A stretch of DNA of 64,000 nt from Cupriavidus numazuensis (GCF_905397435.1 NZ_CAJPVI010000037.1:1-64000), one strand, 5' to 3'. Shown: positions 1 to 9,276, numbered from the stretch's first letter. Translations and numbers: made by a program. The notes: generated by a model from the sequence alone, not told the origin.

Positions 1-345
1 CCATAGTGTGACGAACTCTGCCTGGAGGCTCGGCGGAAGTGTCCTGGTCAGCTCGATAAGGTCTTTGCGCTCCTGCTCCGACTTGCCGACCGTACCGGCT
101 TGCTCGGTTGCCGGAATGTCGCCGTGCAGTGCCTCGCCAAGATCATGGATGACACAGAGCCTCAAGAGCTTCGCGACGTCCACTGATCCGAGCTGATCCG
201 CAAAGGTAATCGCCATCAGGCACAGGCGCCAGGTATGCTCGGCGGTGCTTTCTCGCCGCCCACTGGAAGTATGTGCGCTACGGAGGACGTTCTTCAGGCG
301 CTCCGCTTCCTTGATAAAGGCAATGCGGCCAATCAACTCTTCCAT
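1..345 (-). CDS. HD-domain phosphohydrolase (YfbR/HDDC2-like), partial
   Basis: The reading frame begins with ATG at 345 and is still open at the window edge, giving 115 residues. The translation has the metal-binding layout of HD-superfamily phosphohydrolases: an early His in STAEHTWRLCLMA (about residue 38), then the HD pair in VIHDLGEALHGDIPA (about residue 70). HDLGEALHGDIP is typical of the YfbR/HDDC2-type 5'-deoxynucleotidase group, so a nucleotide monophosphate phosphatase is likely. The C-terminal part with the last metal Asp lies outside the window, so substrate and completeness cannot be judged. No operon partner is visible. Confidence 0.75.
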   Translation of the reverse strand, partial: MEELIGRIAFIKEAERLKNVLRSAHTSSGRRESTAEHTWRLCLMAITFADQLGSVDVAKLLRLCVIHDLGEALHGDIPATEQAGTVGKSEQERKDLIELTRTLPPSLQAEFVTLW

Positions 346-527
346 GCTGTTTCTATATAGACAGGATCCTCGCAATTTTAACGCCAGGAATCCAACGGAT
401 GCGAGGGCTGGGTCATAACGGTTCGCCTGTACCGTCCAGCTGAGATCCATCATCAGTTGCTGTCGATGGCGAAGCGCGTTGGCTGAGCCAAAATTGGCAA
501 TTGTCGGCCAGTAACGGCCGCTCGACA

Positions 528-1025
528 ATGTCGGACGATTTGCTGACAATGGGAACCATCGAACCGCTACCGCTTGCTGCGAAGTCCAAAGTGTTCTCGA
601 TCATTCAGTTATCTGTTCTTCCTCCGCAGATTGCCGATCTGGAACGGGAGGCTTCAGCGCAAGGGTTCAACTTTGTCAGGCGTTTGACAGACGAGTGGCG
701 CACCGGAATCAATCGGTTCGACAAACCGGGCGAGTGTCTGCTCGGAGTCATTGGCAACGGAACCCTCATAGGAATCGGAGGTTTAAACGTTGACCCCTAC
801 GCCGCAGACGGATTTACCGCGCGTCTGCGTCGGCTCTACATTGCAAAGGCCTTTCGGCGTCGGGGTATCGGCGAAGCCCTCGTTGCTGAGCTTCTTCAGA
901 AGGCATCGCTACATTTCCGTCAAGTACGGCTTTCAACAGATACTGAATCCGCCGCTGCCTTCTATTTGCGGCTGGGCTTTAGCGCGGTTGAAGACGAATC
1001 AGCCACCCACGTGAAAGTGGTGTGA
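528..1025 (+). CDS. GNAT family N-acetyltransferase
   Basis: A 165-residue protein with a GNAT fold. The core is recognisable as GVIGNGTLIGIGGLNVD (beta strands 2-4), then RLRRLYIAKAFRRRGIGEAL, which holds the acetyl-CoA pyrophosphate loop (RRRGIG), and near the end TESAAAFYLRLGFSAV, the usual beta6-beta7 region. The acceptor substrate cannot be told from sequence. The start is uncertain: ATG at 528 was chosen, but TTG at 501 and ATG at 549 are in frame and none has a good ribosome binding site. It stands alone between the divergent HD-domain gene and transposase debris. Confidence 0.7.
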   Translation: MSDDLLTMGTIEPLPLAAKSKVFSIIQLSVLPPQIADLEREASAQGFNFVRRLTDEWRTGINRFDKPGECLLGVIGNGTLIGIGGLNVDPYAADGFTARLRRLYIAKAFRRRGIGEALVAELLQKASLHFRQVRLSTDTESAAAFYLRLGFSAVEDESATHVKVV

Positions 1026-1234
1026 GACCGCTCTGAAGACCGGATGGCTCTTATGGGTCGAGGCCGTGTGGAAACGCCTTTCGAATCGCATCAATGCATG
1101 TGACCACTGAGCGGAGCCTGCTTTTATCGAATTTTTGGCCAATCCGGTCGCGGGGCGATGTCGAAACCGGTACGAACAACGCTAGCGGGCTGCTGAGGGC
1201 GATTCTCAGCCCATTTTTAGGCGTAAATGGGTGC

Positions 1235-1530
1235 TTACGCACCCACCAGGCGCATGGCCTTCATCGTTTTCGAGAACCCGAGAATTCGAAGGACGCGCTT
1301 CAGGTTGTACGCCAGAACATGCAGGCTCATTTCAGTAGCTACATTCGGTAACTTGCGGGTCAGGAAGTGCGTGTACCCCATCCAATGTTTGAAGGTGCCG
1401 AAGACATGCTCGACGGTTCGCCTGCGACCGTCATTGCATCGGGAGTCTTGTCGAGCCGGCGCTGGACGGCTTCTAGTACTTCCTCGTGCTCCCATCGGGA
1501 GATCCGTCGTTGTGAGCTCGGCGTGCACTG
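1235..1530 (-). mobile_element. IS1182-like transposase, 3' remnant with frameshift
   Basis: Two adjacent minus-strand frames together give the C-terminal end of an IS1182/IS5-superfamily DDE transposase. The upstream part reads SRWEHEEVLEAVQRRLDKTP and the downstream part RRRTVEHVFGTFKHWMGYTH followed by VATEMSLHVLAYNLKRV. These are consecutive in intact family members, but the frame changes near 1428-1432. The N-terminal two thirds and clear terminal inverted repeats are missing, so the element is dead. It abuts the broken LuxR gene at about 1535, which suggests the insertion, or a later deletion, removed that gene's 5' part. Confidence 0.75.
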
Positions 1531-1534
1531 AGCC

Positions 1535-2460
1535 TTCGACCAGGCCGCGCAAATGCTGGAAGGACGCCTGTCCATCATCCCGGCATCGGGCTTTGGCGAC
1601 GGCATTCGCATGGCCTATACGATTGCCGCGCGGCTGGATACCGGCAAGGGAATGCCGAGCGGGCCAACGAACTGCTCGAACAGGCTGCATCGATCGCCCA
1701 TGGCCTCGGCCTGATGCATCTGGAGGTTGGCGTGCTGCTCGAACGGCAACGCCTGATGCTGCACGAAAACCGGCTGTGGGAGGCGCAGGCCTGCGCAAAG
1801 CGCATCGAGCAGATCACCGGGCCCGGACACGCCGATGCGGCATTCGCCGACGACCTTGCCATCATGGCGTCGCTCGCGCGCAGCCACCTTGATCTTGCCG
1901 ATGGCCGCCCGGCCGAAGCGGCGGCAACGTTCCGCCACTGGAAAGAACACGCATCCGCGCGCGGTGACTACCACCTCGCCATGGCGTGCGCGGCGATGCG
2001 GGCCATTGCAAGCGACGCCGCAGGCGACACCGATGCGGCTCATGACGCGCTCTCTCAATATTTCGAACTCGCCGGACCGCATGGACTGAGGGCGACGTTG
2101 CTTGACACCGGCGCCGCACTGGAACCCTTGCTGAAGTCGTACTCGACCGGCGTAGCTGTCAGCCGCCTCTCGCCGCCAGCTTCAACGCTATTCCGGGCAA
2201 CCATCTCCCCCCATGATCGAGAGGACCCTGCCACCATCGCCGTGGCCGGCACGGTCCTGAGTCCGCGCGAACGCGACATCCTCGCGCTGATCGCACAGGA
2301 CAAGTCCAACAAGGAAATCTCGCGCCTGCTGAGCATCGCGCCAGAGACCGTCAAGACGCACGTCAAACACATCTTCGGCAAGCTGGAAGTGAACAGGCGC
2401 ACCCACGCAGTGAAGCGCGCAGCATTGCTACGGCTGTTGCCGGAAGTCGGACGGACGTAG
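1535..2460 (+). pseudogene. 3' part of a LuxR-family (MalT/LAL-like) regulator
   Basis: The C-terminus is a clear LuxR helix-turn-helix: LSPRERDILALIAQDKSN, then EISRLLSIAPETVKTHVKHI. Before it lies helical-repeat sequence of the kind that precedes the HTH in large ATP-binding LuxR regulators. The N-terminal ATPase is absent. Homologous-looking sequence starts only at about 1553 (MLEGRLSIIPASGFGDGIRM) and changes frame near 1649 (LDTGKG, then NAERANELLEQAA), consistent with a one-base indel. The longest intact frame starts at ATG 1714 (248 residues) and could still make a short DNA-binding protein. It is read here as a gene fragment next to transposase debris. Confidence 0.65.
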
Positions 2461-2662
2461 AGACTGGCCGACACCTGGGGTACCGAACCCCAGGAGAAGT
2501 CGCTGCCGAATACCGTAGACGGAAGGCTGCGGTAAGCAGCCAGCTAATACACTGATCCGTACAATGCCGGCCTGCGCACCGCTACTCTATGGCCCAGTCA
2601 ACCTCCGCGCCATGAAAGATTTCCGCGTCAGGTATGAATGGATTGGTCGCCGAATCCCGGCA

Positions 2663-3460
2663 TCAGGCCATGGCAACGAGCCCCATGGCCGACTCGATAC
2701 TGCGTGCCAGGCCCAGCAGGCCAGGAGCAACTCTGCGCTCGACGATACCAAACGATTCCTGCCCGACCGGTACACCACAGTTAAGAACAAAGTGCATGCC
2801 ATGGATCGGCTTGCAGAGCGGAACCGCGAGCCCGTATCCGTCATGCCGCCACTCAGCGCGGTTGGTGCAATAGCCCTTTGAGGCAAGGCTTTCTCGTGCA
2901 CGTGCCAGCAGCGGCAACGCGCGGCTGACAGCATCGGCGTCGGCGAGCCTGAGCCGGTTCAATACCGCATCGCGTTCACCGGCCGGCGCATGGCACAACC
3001 AGGCGCGGCCCATGGCGGTGGTCAGCATGGGAAGGCCGGCGCCGATGTCCGGCGTCAGCAGCAGGTTGTCTGTAGACCGCGCAGTCTCGATGTAGATCAT
3101 CTGGATACGATCGCGCAGCCCTAGCGACACGGCGCCGCCGATCTGGTCGGCCAGTGCCTTCATCATGGGCCGCGCGACCTGCCGGACAGGCAGGCCAGCC
3201 AGCAGCGGATAACTCATCGCCAGCGCCGGCGCCCCAAGCCGGTATTTGGCCTGCGCCCGATCATGGCGCAGAAAGCCCAGCAGCGTCAGGGTATGCGTGA
3301 GCCGCGACACGGCCGACTTCGACAATCCCGTGCGCTGGACGAAGTCCCGGTTGCCAAGCATGGCATCGCCCACACGAAAGGCGAGCAGGATATCCAGCCC
3401 ATGAGACAAGGTGGTTGCAAACTGGCGATCGCGCCCGACGTCATCATTCGTGACAGCCAT
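2663..3460 (-). CDS. IclR family transcriptional regulator (first of tandem pair)
   Basis: 265 residues, the normal IclR length. The N-terminal winged helix (FATTLSHGLDILLAF, then TGLSKSAVSRLTHTL) is followed by the effector-binding domain (PMMKALADQIGGAVSLGLRD to FVLNCGVP). ATG 3460 was chosen because GGAG lies about 10 bases upstream on the minus strand; the frame extends further upstream without support. The start lies 2 bases after the stop of the next IclR gene, so the two are probably co-transcribed and arose by duplication. Divergent placement suggests they control the acyl-CoA dehydrogenase/Bug operon starting at 4396; the effector is unknown. Confidence 0.9.
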   Translation of the reverse strand: MAVTNDDVGRDRQFATTLSHGLDILLAFRVGDAMLGNRDFVQRTGLSKSAVSRLTHTLTLLGFLRHDRAQAKYRLGAPALAMSYPLLAGLPVRQVARPMMKALADQIGGAVSLGLRDRIQMIYIETARSTDNLLLTPDIGAGLPMLTTAMGRAWLCHAPAGERDAVLNRLRLADADAVSRALPLLARARESLASKGYCTNRAEWRHDGYGLAVPLCKPIHGMHFVLNCGVPVGQESFGIVERRVAPGLLGLARSIESAMGLVAMA

Positions 3461-3462
3461 GT

Positions 3463-4245
3463 TCAGAACTCCGCAAGCATGTGTTCGACCTGTGCGACAA
3501 GGCCCCGCAGCAGAGGCCCCACCTTGCGCTCGAGCTGCCCCGGTCGCAGGCGTGCCGCGGGAACCCCACAGTTGAAGATGAGGAACTCGCCGTCGATGCG
3601 CGTCTTCATCGGCACGGCCACGGCGTGAATATCGGACTGCCAGTCGCCGTGCGAACGGCAGAAACCCAGTCGGGCGAGATCCTGCACGGCGGCCTCGACC
3701 GCTCCCGAGTACCGTCGCCACAGTTCGGGCTCGGCATCGCGCAGCGCCGCCAGCACGCCTTCCCGTTCCGCCGGAGCTGCCTGCGCCAGCCAGGCCCGTC
3801 CCATGGCGGTGCCCAGCATCGGCAGCGCAGCACCGATATCCGGACGGAACAAGGCCGCGTCATGACCGCGACTGGTCTCGACGTAGACCATCTGCAAGCG
3901 ATCACGCATGCCCAGCGACACCGAGCCGCCCATCTGGTCCGCCAGTGATTGCATCGACGGTCTCGCCAGTTGCCGCACACGCAAGTTGGCCAGCAGCGGA
4001 TAGCTGAGAGAGAGCGCTGTCGACCCGAGCTGATAGCGCCGCATGGACGGATCGTAGTGCAGCAGGCCGCGTGCAGCCAGCGTGTAGGTCAGGCGGGTAA
4101 TCGTCGATTTCGACAGGCCCGTGCGTTCTGCCAGGTCCTTGTTGGTCAGCGAAGGCTCGCCCGCGCGGAAGCATTGCAGTACCGCCAGCCCGTGCGCGAG
4201 CGTGGTGGCGAAGGCCGGATCGGGGTGATGTGGACTTGGAGGCAT
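3463..4245 (-). CDS. IclR family transcriptional regulator (second of tandem pair)
   Basis: 260 residues from ATG 4245; a TTG at 4263 would add six. The winged helix holds FATTLAHGLAVLQCFRAG and ERTGLSKSTITRLTYTLAAR, followed by the IclR effector domain (MQSLADQMGGSVSLGMRD, then FLIFNCGVP). It closely resembles its downstream neighbour over the full length, as expected of a tandem duplicate. It is the first gene of the pair, and its upstream region, which contains a perfect GTGCAA/TTGCAC dyad, is shared with the divergent operon at 4396. A role in controlling that operon is inferred from position. Confidence 0.9.
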   Translation of the reverse strand: MPPSPHHPDPAFATTLAHGLAVLQCFRAGEPSLTNKDLAERTGLSKSTITRLTYTLAARGLLHYDPSMRRYQLGSTALSLSYPLLANLRVRQLARPSMQSLADQMGGSVSLGMRDRLQMVYVETSRGHDAALFRPDIGAALPMLGTAMGRAWLAQAAPAEREGVLAALRDAEPELWRRYSGAVEAAVQDLARLGFCRSHGDWQSDIHAVAVPMKTRIDGEFLIFNCGVPAARLRPGQLERKVGPLLRGLVAQVEHMLAEF

Positions 4246-4257
4246 GGGGGCGCCTGT

Positions 4258-4273
4258 GTGCAATGGCTTGCAC
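4258..4273. promoter_or_regulatory. Palindrome upstream of the IclR pair
   Basis: GTGCAA-TGGC-TTGCAC is a perfect 6-bp inverted repeat with a 4-base spacer, starting 13 bases upstream of the IclR start at 4245 in the 150-bp divergent promoter region. Its size and place fit an IclR operator, but the binding protein is inferred. Confidence 0.35.
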
Positions 4274-4395
4274 GCATATTACCTCCCGCTGTCCCATCTG
4301 CCGACGCAAACGTCCAAGATAGCGAAACTCCGGTCGGCATTACGCGCCTGCCCCGTTAGGCTTTTCCGGACACCACACCGAGAGCGGGGGACGAA

Positions 4396-5553
4396 ATGAT
4401 CCGGGACGCAGAAGGATTCGAGATTTTCCTGGCTGGCTTGCGCCGCTTTGTACGCGATCGCCTGATTCCGCGCGAAGCGGAGGTTGCGGAGCGCGACGAA
4501 GTGCCCGACGCGCTCGTCGGCGAGATGGCGGCGCAAGGCATGTTTGGCTATTCCATCCCGGAGGCCTACGGTGGCGCCGGGATGACCATGGAAGAACTGG
4601 CGCTGGCTGCCATGGAGCTGTCGCAATGCTCGGTGGCATTTCGCGCACGAGTCGGCACCAACACCGGCATCGGTTCCGAGGCGCTGGTGGCGGACGGCAC
4701 GCCGGATCAGCGGCAGCGCTACCTGCCCTTGCTGGCCAGCGGAGCACTCACCGGCGCCTTCGCCCTGACGGAGCCCGGAGCCGGCTCCGACGCCACATCC
4801 CTGCAGACCTCAGCCGTGCGCGATGGCGACCGCTATGTGCTGAACGGCAGCAAGTGCTTCATCACCAACGCGCCGATCGCAGGGCTGTTCACCGTGATGG
4901 CGCGCACCGATCCCGCCGTCGCGGGCGCCAACGGCATTTCGGCTTTCCTCGTAGAGCGGCATACCGCCGGCCTGTCCACGGGGCAGCCATACCAAAAGAT
5001 GGGACAGGCCGGTTCGCCGGTGTCCGAGGTGCACTTCAACGATTGCCGCGTGCCGGCTGCCAATCTGGTCGGCGGCATCGAGGGGCGAGGCTTCACGACG
5101 ACCATGAAGGTGCTCAACAAGCAGCGCATCCACCTTGCGGCGTTGTGCGTCGGCCCTGCCATCCGGATGCTGGACGAAGCCGTGCGCTTTGTCTCTGGCC
5201 GCCAGCAGTTCGGCCAGGCGCTATCCGGCTTCCAGCTCGTACAGGCCATGATCGCCGACTGCCAGACCGAAATCCACGCCGCCCGCGCGTTGGTACTCGA
5301 TACCGCCCGCCGCCGCGACAACGGCGAAGACGTGACGATGGAAGCGTCAATCTCCAAGTACTTCGCATCGGAGATGTGCGGCCGCGTGGCGGACCGCTGC
5401 GTGCAGATGTTCGGCGGCTATGGGTACATCGCAGACTTTGGCATCGAGCGGTTCTACCGCGACGTCCGCCTGTTCCGTCTCTACGAGGGCACCAGCCAGA
5501 TTCACCAGCTCAATATTGCCAAACGCACCCTTGCACGCGTCAATGGCCAGTAA
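4396..5553 (+). CDS. Acyl-CoA dehydrogenase
   Basis: 385 residues with the standard order: N-terminal helical domain, beta domain with the FAD/substrate segment FALTEPGAGSDATSLQTSAV, then the C-terminal helical domain with RQQFGQALSGFQ and RLYEGTSQIHQLNIAKR. The Glu in YEGTSQIH is the usual catalytic base, so the enzyme should be active on a short- to medium-chain acyl-CoA. It is the first gene of an operon with a Bug protein, a second dehydrogenase and a CoA transferase, and is transcribed away from two IclR genes. A G-rich stretch (GGGGGACGAA) before ATG 4396 serves as ribosome binding site. Confidence 0.93.
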   Translation: MIRDAEGFEIFLAGLRRFVRDRLIPREAEVAERDEVPDALVGEMAAQGMFGYSIPEAYGGAGMTMEELALAAMELSQCSVAFRARVGTNTGIGSEALVADGTPDQRQRYLPLLASGALTGAFALTEPGAGSDATSLQTSAVRDGDRYVLNGSKCFITNAPIAGLFTVMARTDPAVAGANGISAFLVERHTAGLSTGQPYQKMGQAGSPVSEVHFNDCRVPAANLVGGIEGRGFTTTMKVLNKQRIHLAALCVGPAIRMLDEAVRFVSGRQQFGQALSGFQLVQAMIADCQTEIHAARALVLDTARRRDNGEDVTMEASISKYFASEMCGRVADRCVQMFGGYGYIADFGIERFYRDVRLFRLYEGTSQIHQLNIAKRTLARVNGQ

Positions 5554-5592
5554 GGCGGGCTTGCGACCCGCGCAGACAGAAACGGAGACACC

Positions 5593-6579
5593 ATGCTGAG
5601 ATTCCTTGCCGCGGCCATTGCCCTTTTCGGAGCCATGACCTCCCCTTCCCTTCACGCCGCGGCCGCCGGTGCCGAAGCGCCGTATCCCAACAAACTGATC
5701 CGCCTGGTCGTACCGTTCGCGCCAGGCGGATCGACCGATACCGTTGCGCGGCTGTTGGCCGAACGCCTGCGCATTGCGCTCGGCCAGACCGTGATCGTCG
5801 AAAACCGGCCGGGTGCGGGCGGCAATATCGGCGGCGACGCCGTTGCCAAGGCGGCTCCAGACGGCTACACGCTGCTATTGGCCGCAGCCGGGCCCACAGT
5901 CATCAATCCGAGCCTCTATCGCAAGCTGCCCTATAGCCCGACGCGCGACCTCGCGCCGGTGACGATGCTGGTGCATGAACCAAGCCTGCTGGCCGTGAAT
6001 GCCGCGCTGCCCGTGCACAACGTGCGCGATCTCATCTCTTACGCCAAGGCACGGCCAGACCAGCTCAGTTTCGGTTCGGCGGGCAATGGCACGCCTGCGC
6101 AGCTTGCCGGCGAACTGCTGAACCAGCTCGCGGGCCTGCATCTGCAGCATGTGCCGTACAAGGGCACCGGTCCGGCCATCGCCGACCTGCTCGCCGGGCA
6201 GATCACTCTGGTGATCGACAACATTCCGCCGCTGATGCCGCACGTGCAATCCGGCAAGCTGCGCGCCCTTGCAGTGGCCAGCGACAAGCGCTCCGCAGCG
6301 CTGCCGAATGTACCGACAGCCGAGGAGTCCGGCCTCAAGGGCTTCGTCATCTCCGGCTGGAAAGGTGTGATGGTGCCCGCCGGCACGCCAAGGCCGATCA
6401 TCGACAAGCTGCACGATGCCATCGTGCGCATCCTGGCGGACCCGCAGATGCGCAAGCGTCTGCAGGATCTCGGGGCGGAGCCGGTCGGCAACACGCCGGA
6501 GCAGTTCGCGCAGCAGATCCGGACAGACACGGCGTGGTGGTCGTCGCTCGTGAAATCCACCCATACCACGCTCGACTGA
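5593..6579 (+). CDS. Bug-family tripartite tricarboxylate transporter substrate-binding protein
   Basis: 328 residues beginning with a signal peptide (MLRFLAAAIALFGAMTSPSLHAAAA). The mature part has the Bug/TctC signature: YPNKLIRLVVPFAPGGSTDT at the start, ENRPGAGGNIGGDAVAKAAPDG near residue 75, and QHVPYKGTGPAIADLLAGQI in the middle. Such proteins bind a carboxylate in the periplasm and pass it to TctAB-type permeases; no tctA or tctB genes lie here, which is common for Bug proteins. It sits 39 bases after an acyl-CoA dehydrogenase gene, so the ligand is probably the acid this operon breaks down. Confidence 0.93.
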   Translation: MLRFLAAAIALFGAMTSPSLHAAAAGAEAPYPNKLIRLVVPFAPGGSTDTVARLLAERLRIALGQTVIVENRPGAGGNIGGDAVAKAAPDGYTLLLAAAGPTVINPSLYRKLPYSPTRDLAPVTMLVHEPSLLAVNAALPVHNVRDLISYAKARPDQLSFGSAGNGTPAQLAGELLNQLAGLHLQHVPYKGTGPAIADLLAGQITLVIDNIPPLMPHVQSGKLRALAVASDKRSAALPNVPTAEESGLKGFVISGWKGVMVPAGTPRPIIDKLHDAIVRILADPQMRKRLQDLGAEPVGNTPEQFAQQIRTDTAWWSSLVKSTHTTLD

Positions 6580-6596
6580 ACCGACGGAACAGAATC

Positions 6597-7754
6597 ATGC
6601 ATCGAAATCTGGCAGAACTCCGGCAAGCCGTACGTTCCTTCGTGGAAAGGCATGCCATCCCGCTCGAAAGTCCTGCGCTCGCCCACGACGTGGATGCCCT
6701 GGATGACGCGACGAGCCGCCTGCAGGTCCTCGCTCGCGAAGCCGGTATTTATGGTCCTCAGCTTCCACGTGAACTTGGCGGACTGGGCCTGACGTGGCAG
6801 GAGCGCGCCGAGATACTCGAAGAAGCAGGCCGCAGCTTCCTGGGCGCGCCGGCACTCAACTGCGCGCCGCCGGACCAGCCCAATATGATCAACCTGATCC
6901 GGCATGGCACGCCCACGCAGCGGGAGAAGTACCTGATGCCGCTCCTGCAAGGAACGATCCGCTCCTGCTTTGCCATGACCGAGCCGGCGCCCGGCGCGGG
7001 ATCTGACCCCGGCATGCTGCGGACGACTGCGGTGCGCGACGCGTCCGGAAGGTGGGAAATCAACGGCCACAAGTGGTTCATCAGCGGCGCCGTTGGCGCA
7101 GCGTTCGCCATTGTGCTGGCGAGCACGGGCGATGGCGCGACGCTGTTCATCGTCGACGCGGACAACCCCGGATACCGGCTCGTACGTAATATTCCGGGCA
7201 TGGACGGATATCAGGTAGGCGGGCACGGCGAGATCGTGCTCGAGCGCTGCGTGGTCAGCGACGCGGACGTGCTGGGAGAAGTCGGCAAAGGCTTCGCCTA
7301 CGCCCAGGAGCGCCTGGAGCCGGCCCGCCTGTCTCACTGCATGCGCTTTATCGGGCGCGCCTCCAGGGCGATGGAAATCGCGCAGGACTATGCGGCGCAG
7401 CGTGAGTCGTTCGGGCAGCGGCTGGCCGACCTGCAGCAGGTCCAGGCCATGGTCGCCGACGCTCACATCGACCTGCACGCCTGCCGACTGATGGTCCTGG
7501 ACTGCGCCCGCAAGATGGACGCGGGCGAGTCGGTGAAGCACGAATCCGCCATGACCAAGATCTTCGTTTCGGAGGCGGTCTGGCGGGTGGCCGACCGCGC
7601 CGTCCAGATCATGGGTGCCCTCGGTATCTCCGACGACACACCGGTGTCGATGATTCAGCGCGAACTGCGCCCGTTCCGCATCTATGACGGCGCCTCCGAA
7701 CTCCATCGCGCCACCCTCGCGCGGCGCATCTTTCAGCAATCCCTGCGGCCTTGA
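6597..7754 (+). CDS. Acyl-CoA dehydrogenase with Asp in the usual catalytic Glu motif
   Basis: 385 residues from ATG 6597, 17 bases after the Bug gene. The flavin segment is CFAMTEPAPGAGSDPGMLRT and the C-terminal segment is RIYDGASELHRATLARRI. The motif that reads YEGTSQIH in the first dehydrogenase of this operon is YDGASELH here, so Asp replaces the catalytic Glu. This is seen in some ACAD10/11-like enzymes and may mean altered chain-length preference or use of the base from another position. The operon's two dehydrogenases therefore probably act on different intermediates. Confidence 0.92.
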   Translation: MHRNLAELRQAVRSFVERHAIPLESPALAHDVDALDDATSRLQVLAREAGIYGPQLPRELGGLGLTWQERAEILEEAGRSFLGAPALNCAPPDQPNMINLIRHGTPTQREKYLMPLLQGTIRSCFAMTEPAPGAGSDPGMLRTTAVRDASGRWEINGHKWFISGAVGAAFAIVLASTGDGATLFIVDADNPGYRLVRNIPGMDGYQVGGHGEIVLERCVVSDADVLGEVGKGFAYAQERLEPARLSHCMRFIGRASRAMEIAQDYAAQRESFGQRLADLQQVQAMVADAHIDLHACRLMVLDCARKMDAGESVKHESAMTKIFVSEAVWRVADRAVQIMGALGISDDTPVSMIQRELRPFRIYDGASELHRATLARRIFQQSLRP

Positions 7755-7768
7755 GACCGGGGCAATCC

Positions 7769-9013
7769 ATGACATCCATCCAATCTTCCCCGCAGAACGG
7801 CAAGCATACGGGACCGGCGGGACCGCTGACTGGTATCCGCATTCTCGACATGGCCACGGTAGTCGCCGCGCCGTTCTCCTGCACGTTGTGCGCCGACATG
7901 GGCGCGGACGTCGTCAAGCTGGAATTGCCCGATGGCTCCGACCCGCTGCGCGGGCTGGCACCGGTGAAAGGCGATCTGCCGCTCTACTGGAAAGTCACCA
8001 ACCGGGGCAAGCGCGGGATCACGCTCGACGTACGCAAGCCGGAAGGCCGCGCGCTGTTCCTGAAGATGCTTCCGCAGTTCGACGTACTGGTGGAAAATTT
8101 TCGCACCGGCACGCTCGACCGCTGGGGCCTTGACCTGGCCACGCTCCACGCCGCGAACCCGTCGCTGAGCGTGCTGCGCCTGACGGGCTTCGGCCAGACT
8201 GGTCCCTATGCTCGCCGGGCAGGATTCGCCCGCATCTTCGAAGCAATGAGCGGGTTCACCAACCTTTGCGGTGAACCAGAGGGATCGCCTCTGCATATGA
8301 ATTATCCGATGGGTGACATGATTGCCGGCCTGTTTGGTGCCTTCGCCATCGCCAGCGCCATGACGGAACGGCGGCGGCCGGGCAATGAGGCCATGCCGGG
8401 GCGCGAGATCGACCTTGCCGCCACCGAGGCCCTTTTCCGCCTGCTGGAGCCGCTTGCGGTCGAATACGAGCAGCTTGGCGTGGTGCGGCAGCGATCCGGC
8501 AACCGCGCCAGCTACACCGCCCCCTCCAACATGTATGCAACGGCGGACGGCGAGTGGGTATCGGTGGTGGCTTCGTCGGAGCCCATCTTCCAGCGCCTGT
8601 GCGCGGCCATGGGCCAGCCTGAGTTGGCAAGCGATCCGCGATTCCGCACCAACCCGCTGCGCACCCGTCATCTCGGCGAGATCGACGAAATCGTGGCGGC
8701 CTGGTTCCGCAGCCAGCGTTATGAGGCAATTGCGGAAGTGCTGACCGCAAGCGAGGTTCCCTTCAGCAAGACGTTTTCGATCGCGGACATTGTTCAGGAT
8801 CCGCATTTCACGGAACGCAACGCAATCGTCCGTCTTCCCGACCCGGAACTTGGCAGCGTGCCGGCGCCGTGTGCCGTCCCGCGCTTCTCTCGGGACACCT
8901 GGACGCCACCACGATCTGGCCCGGTACTGGGCGAGCACAACGGAGACTTCTATCGTGGCCTGGGTCTCGGTGACGACGAACTAGCGGCGTTGCGCGCCGC
9001 CTCCGTCATCTAG
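7769..9013 (+). CDS. CaiB/BaiF (type III) CoA transferase
   Basis: 414 residues from ATG 7769; an in-frame TTG at 7751 overlapping the previous stop is less likely. Family III features are GIRILDMATVVAAPFSCTLC, DMGADVVKLELP, NRGKRGITLDV and the segment NYPMGDMIAGLFGAFA, which contains the conserved Asp that forms the acyl-anhydride intermediate. The enzyme should activate a carboxylic acid by CoA exchange. It ends the operon of two dehydrogenases and a Bug protein, giving a short route of uptake, CoA activation and oxidation. It lacks the racemase-type GHD motif seen in the related protein at 42988-44166. Confidence 0.92.
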   Translation: MTSIQSSPQNGKHTGPAGPLTGIRILDMATVVAAPFSCTLCADMGADVVKLELPDGSDPLRGLAPVKGDLPLYWKVTNRGKRGITLDVRKPEGRALFLKMLPQFDVLVENFRTGTLDRWGLDLATLHAANPSLSVLRLTGFGQTGPYARRAGFARIFEAMSGFTNLCGEPEGSPLHMNYPMGDMIAGLFGAFAIASAMTERRRPGNEAMPGREIDLAATEALFRLLEPLAVEYEQLGVVRQRSGNRASYTAPSNMYATADGEWVSVVASSEPIFQRLCAAMGQPELASDPRFRTNPLRTRHLGEIDEIVAAWFRSQRYEAIAEVLTASEVPFSKTFSIADIVQDPHFTERNAIVRLPDPELGSVPAPCAVPRFSRDTWTPPRSGPVLGEHNGDFYRGLGLGDDELAALRAASVI

Positions 9014-9276
9014 CCCGTCATGGAAGCTTGGGCTGAAGAGACCGCTTGAAAGGCATGATCGTGCTCGCCGCCGCAGAATTCCCCTGTTGACACTACCCGC
9101 ATGGCGGCACGCTTCTCGAAAAGGCCGGTGAGGGATTGGTCGACCTGCGCCGTCACGATAGACAATATCTGCGAGCTGGCACGGCGACGTCTGGCGGTGC
9201 GTCGACGGCCAGGCAGATAGTCGGGTGGGTGGAATGAAGCGCCCCGGACACACGAAACGTTCAACACATCACCAAA

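Noticed and set aside
9010..9267. Minus-strand 85-residue frame between the CoA transferase and the PAS/LuxR regulator
   Set aside because: Part of it looks mildly protein-like (SQILSIVTAQVDQSLTGLFE), but there is no ribosome binding site or recognisable family.
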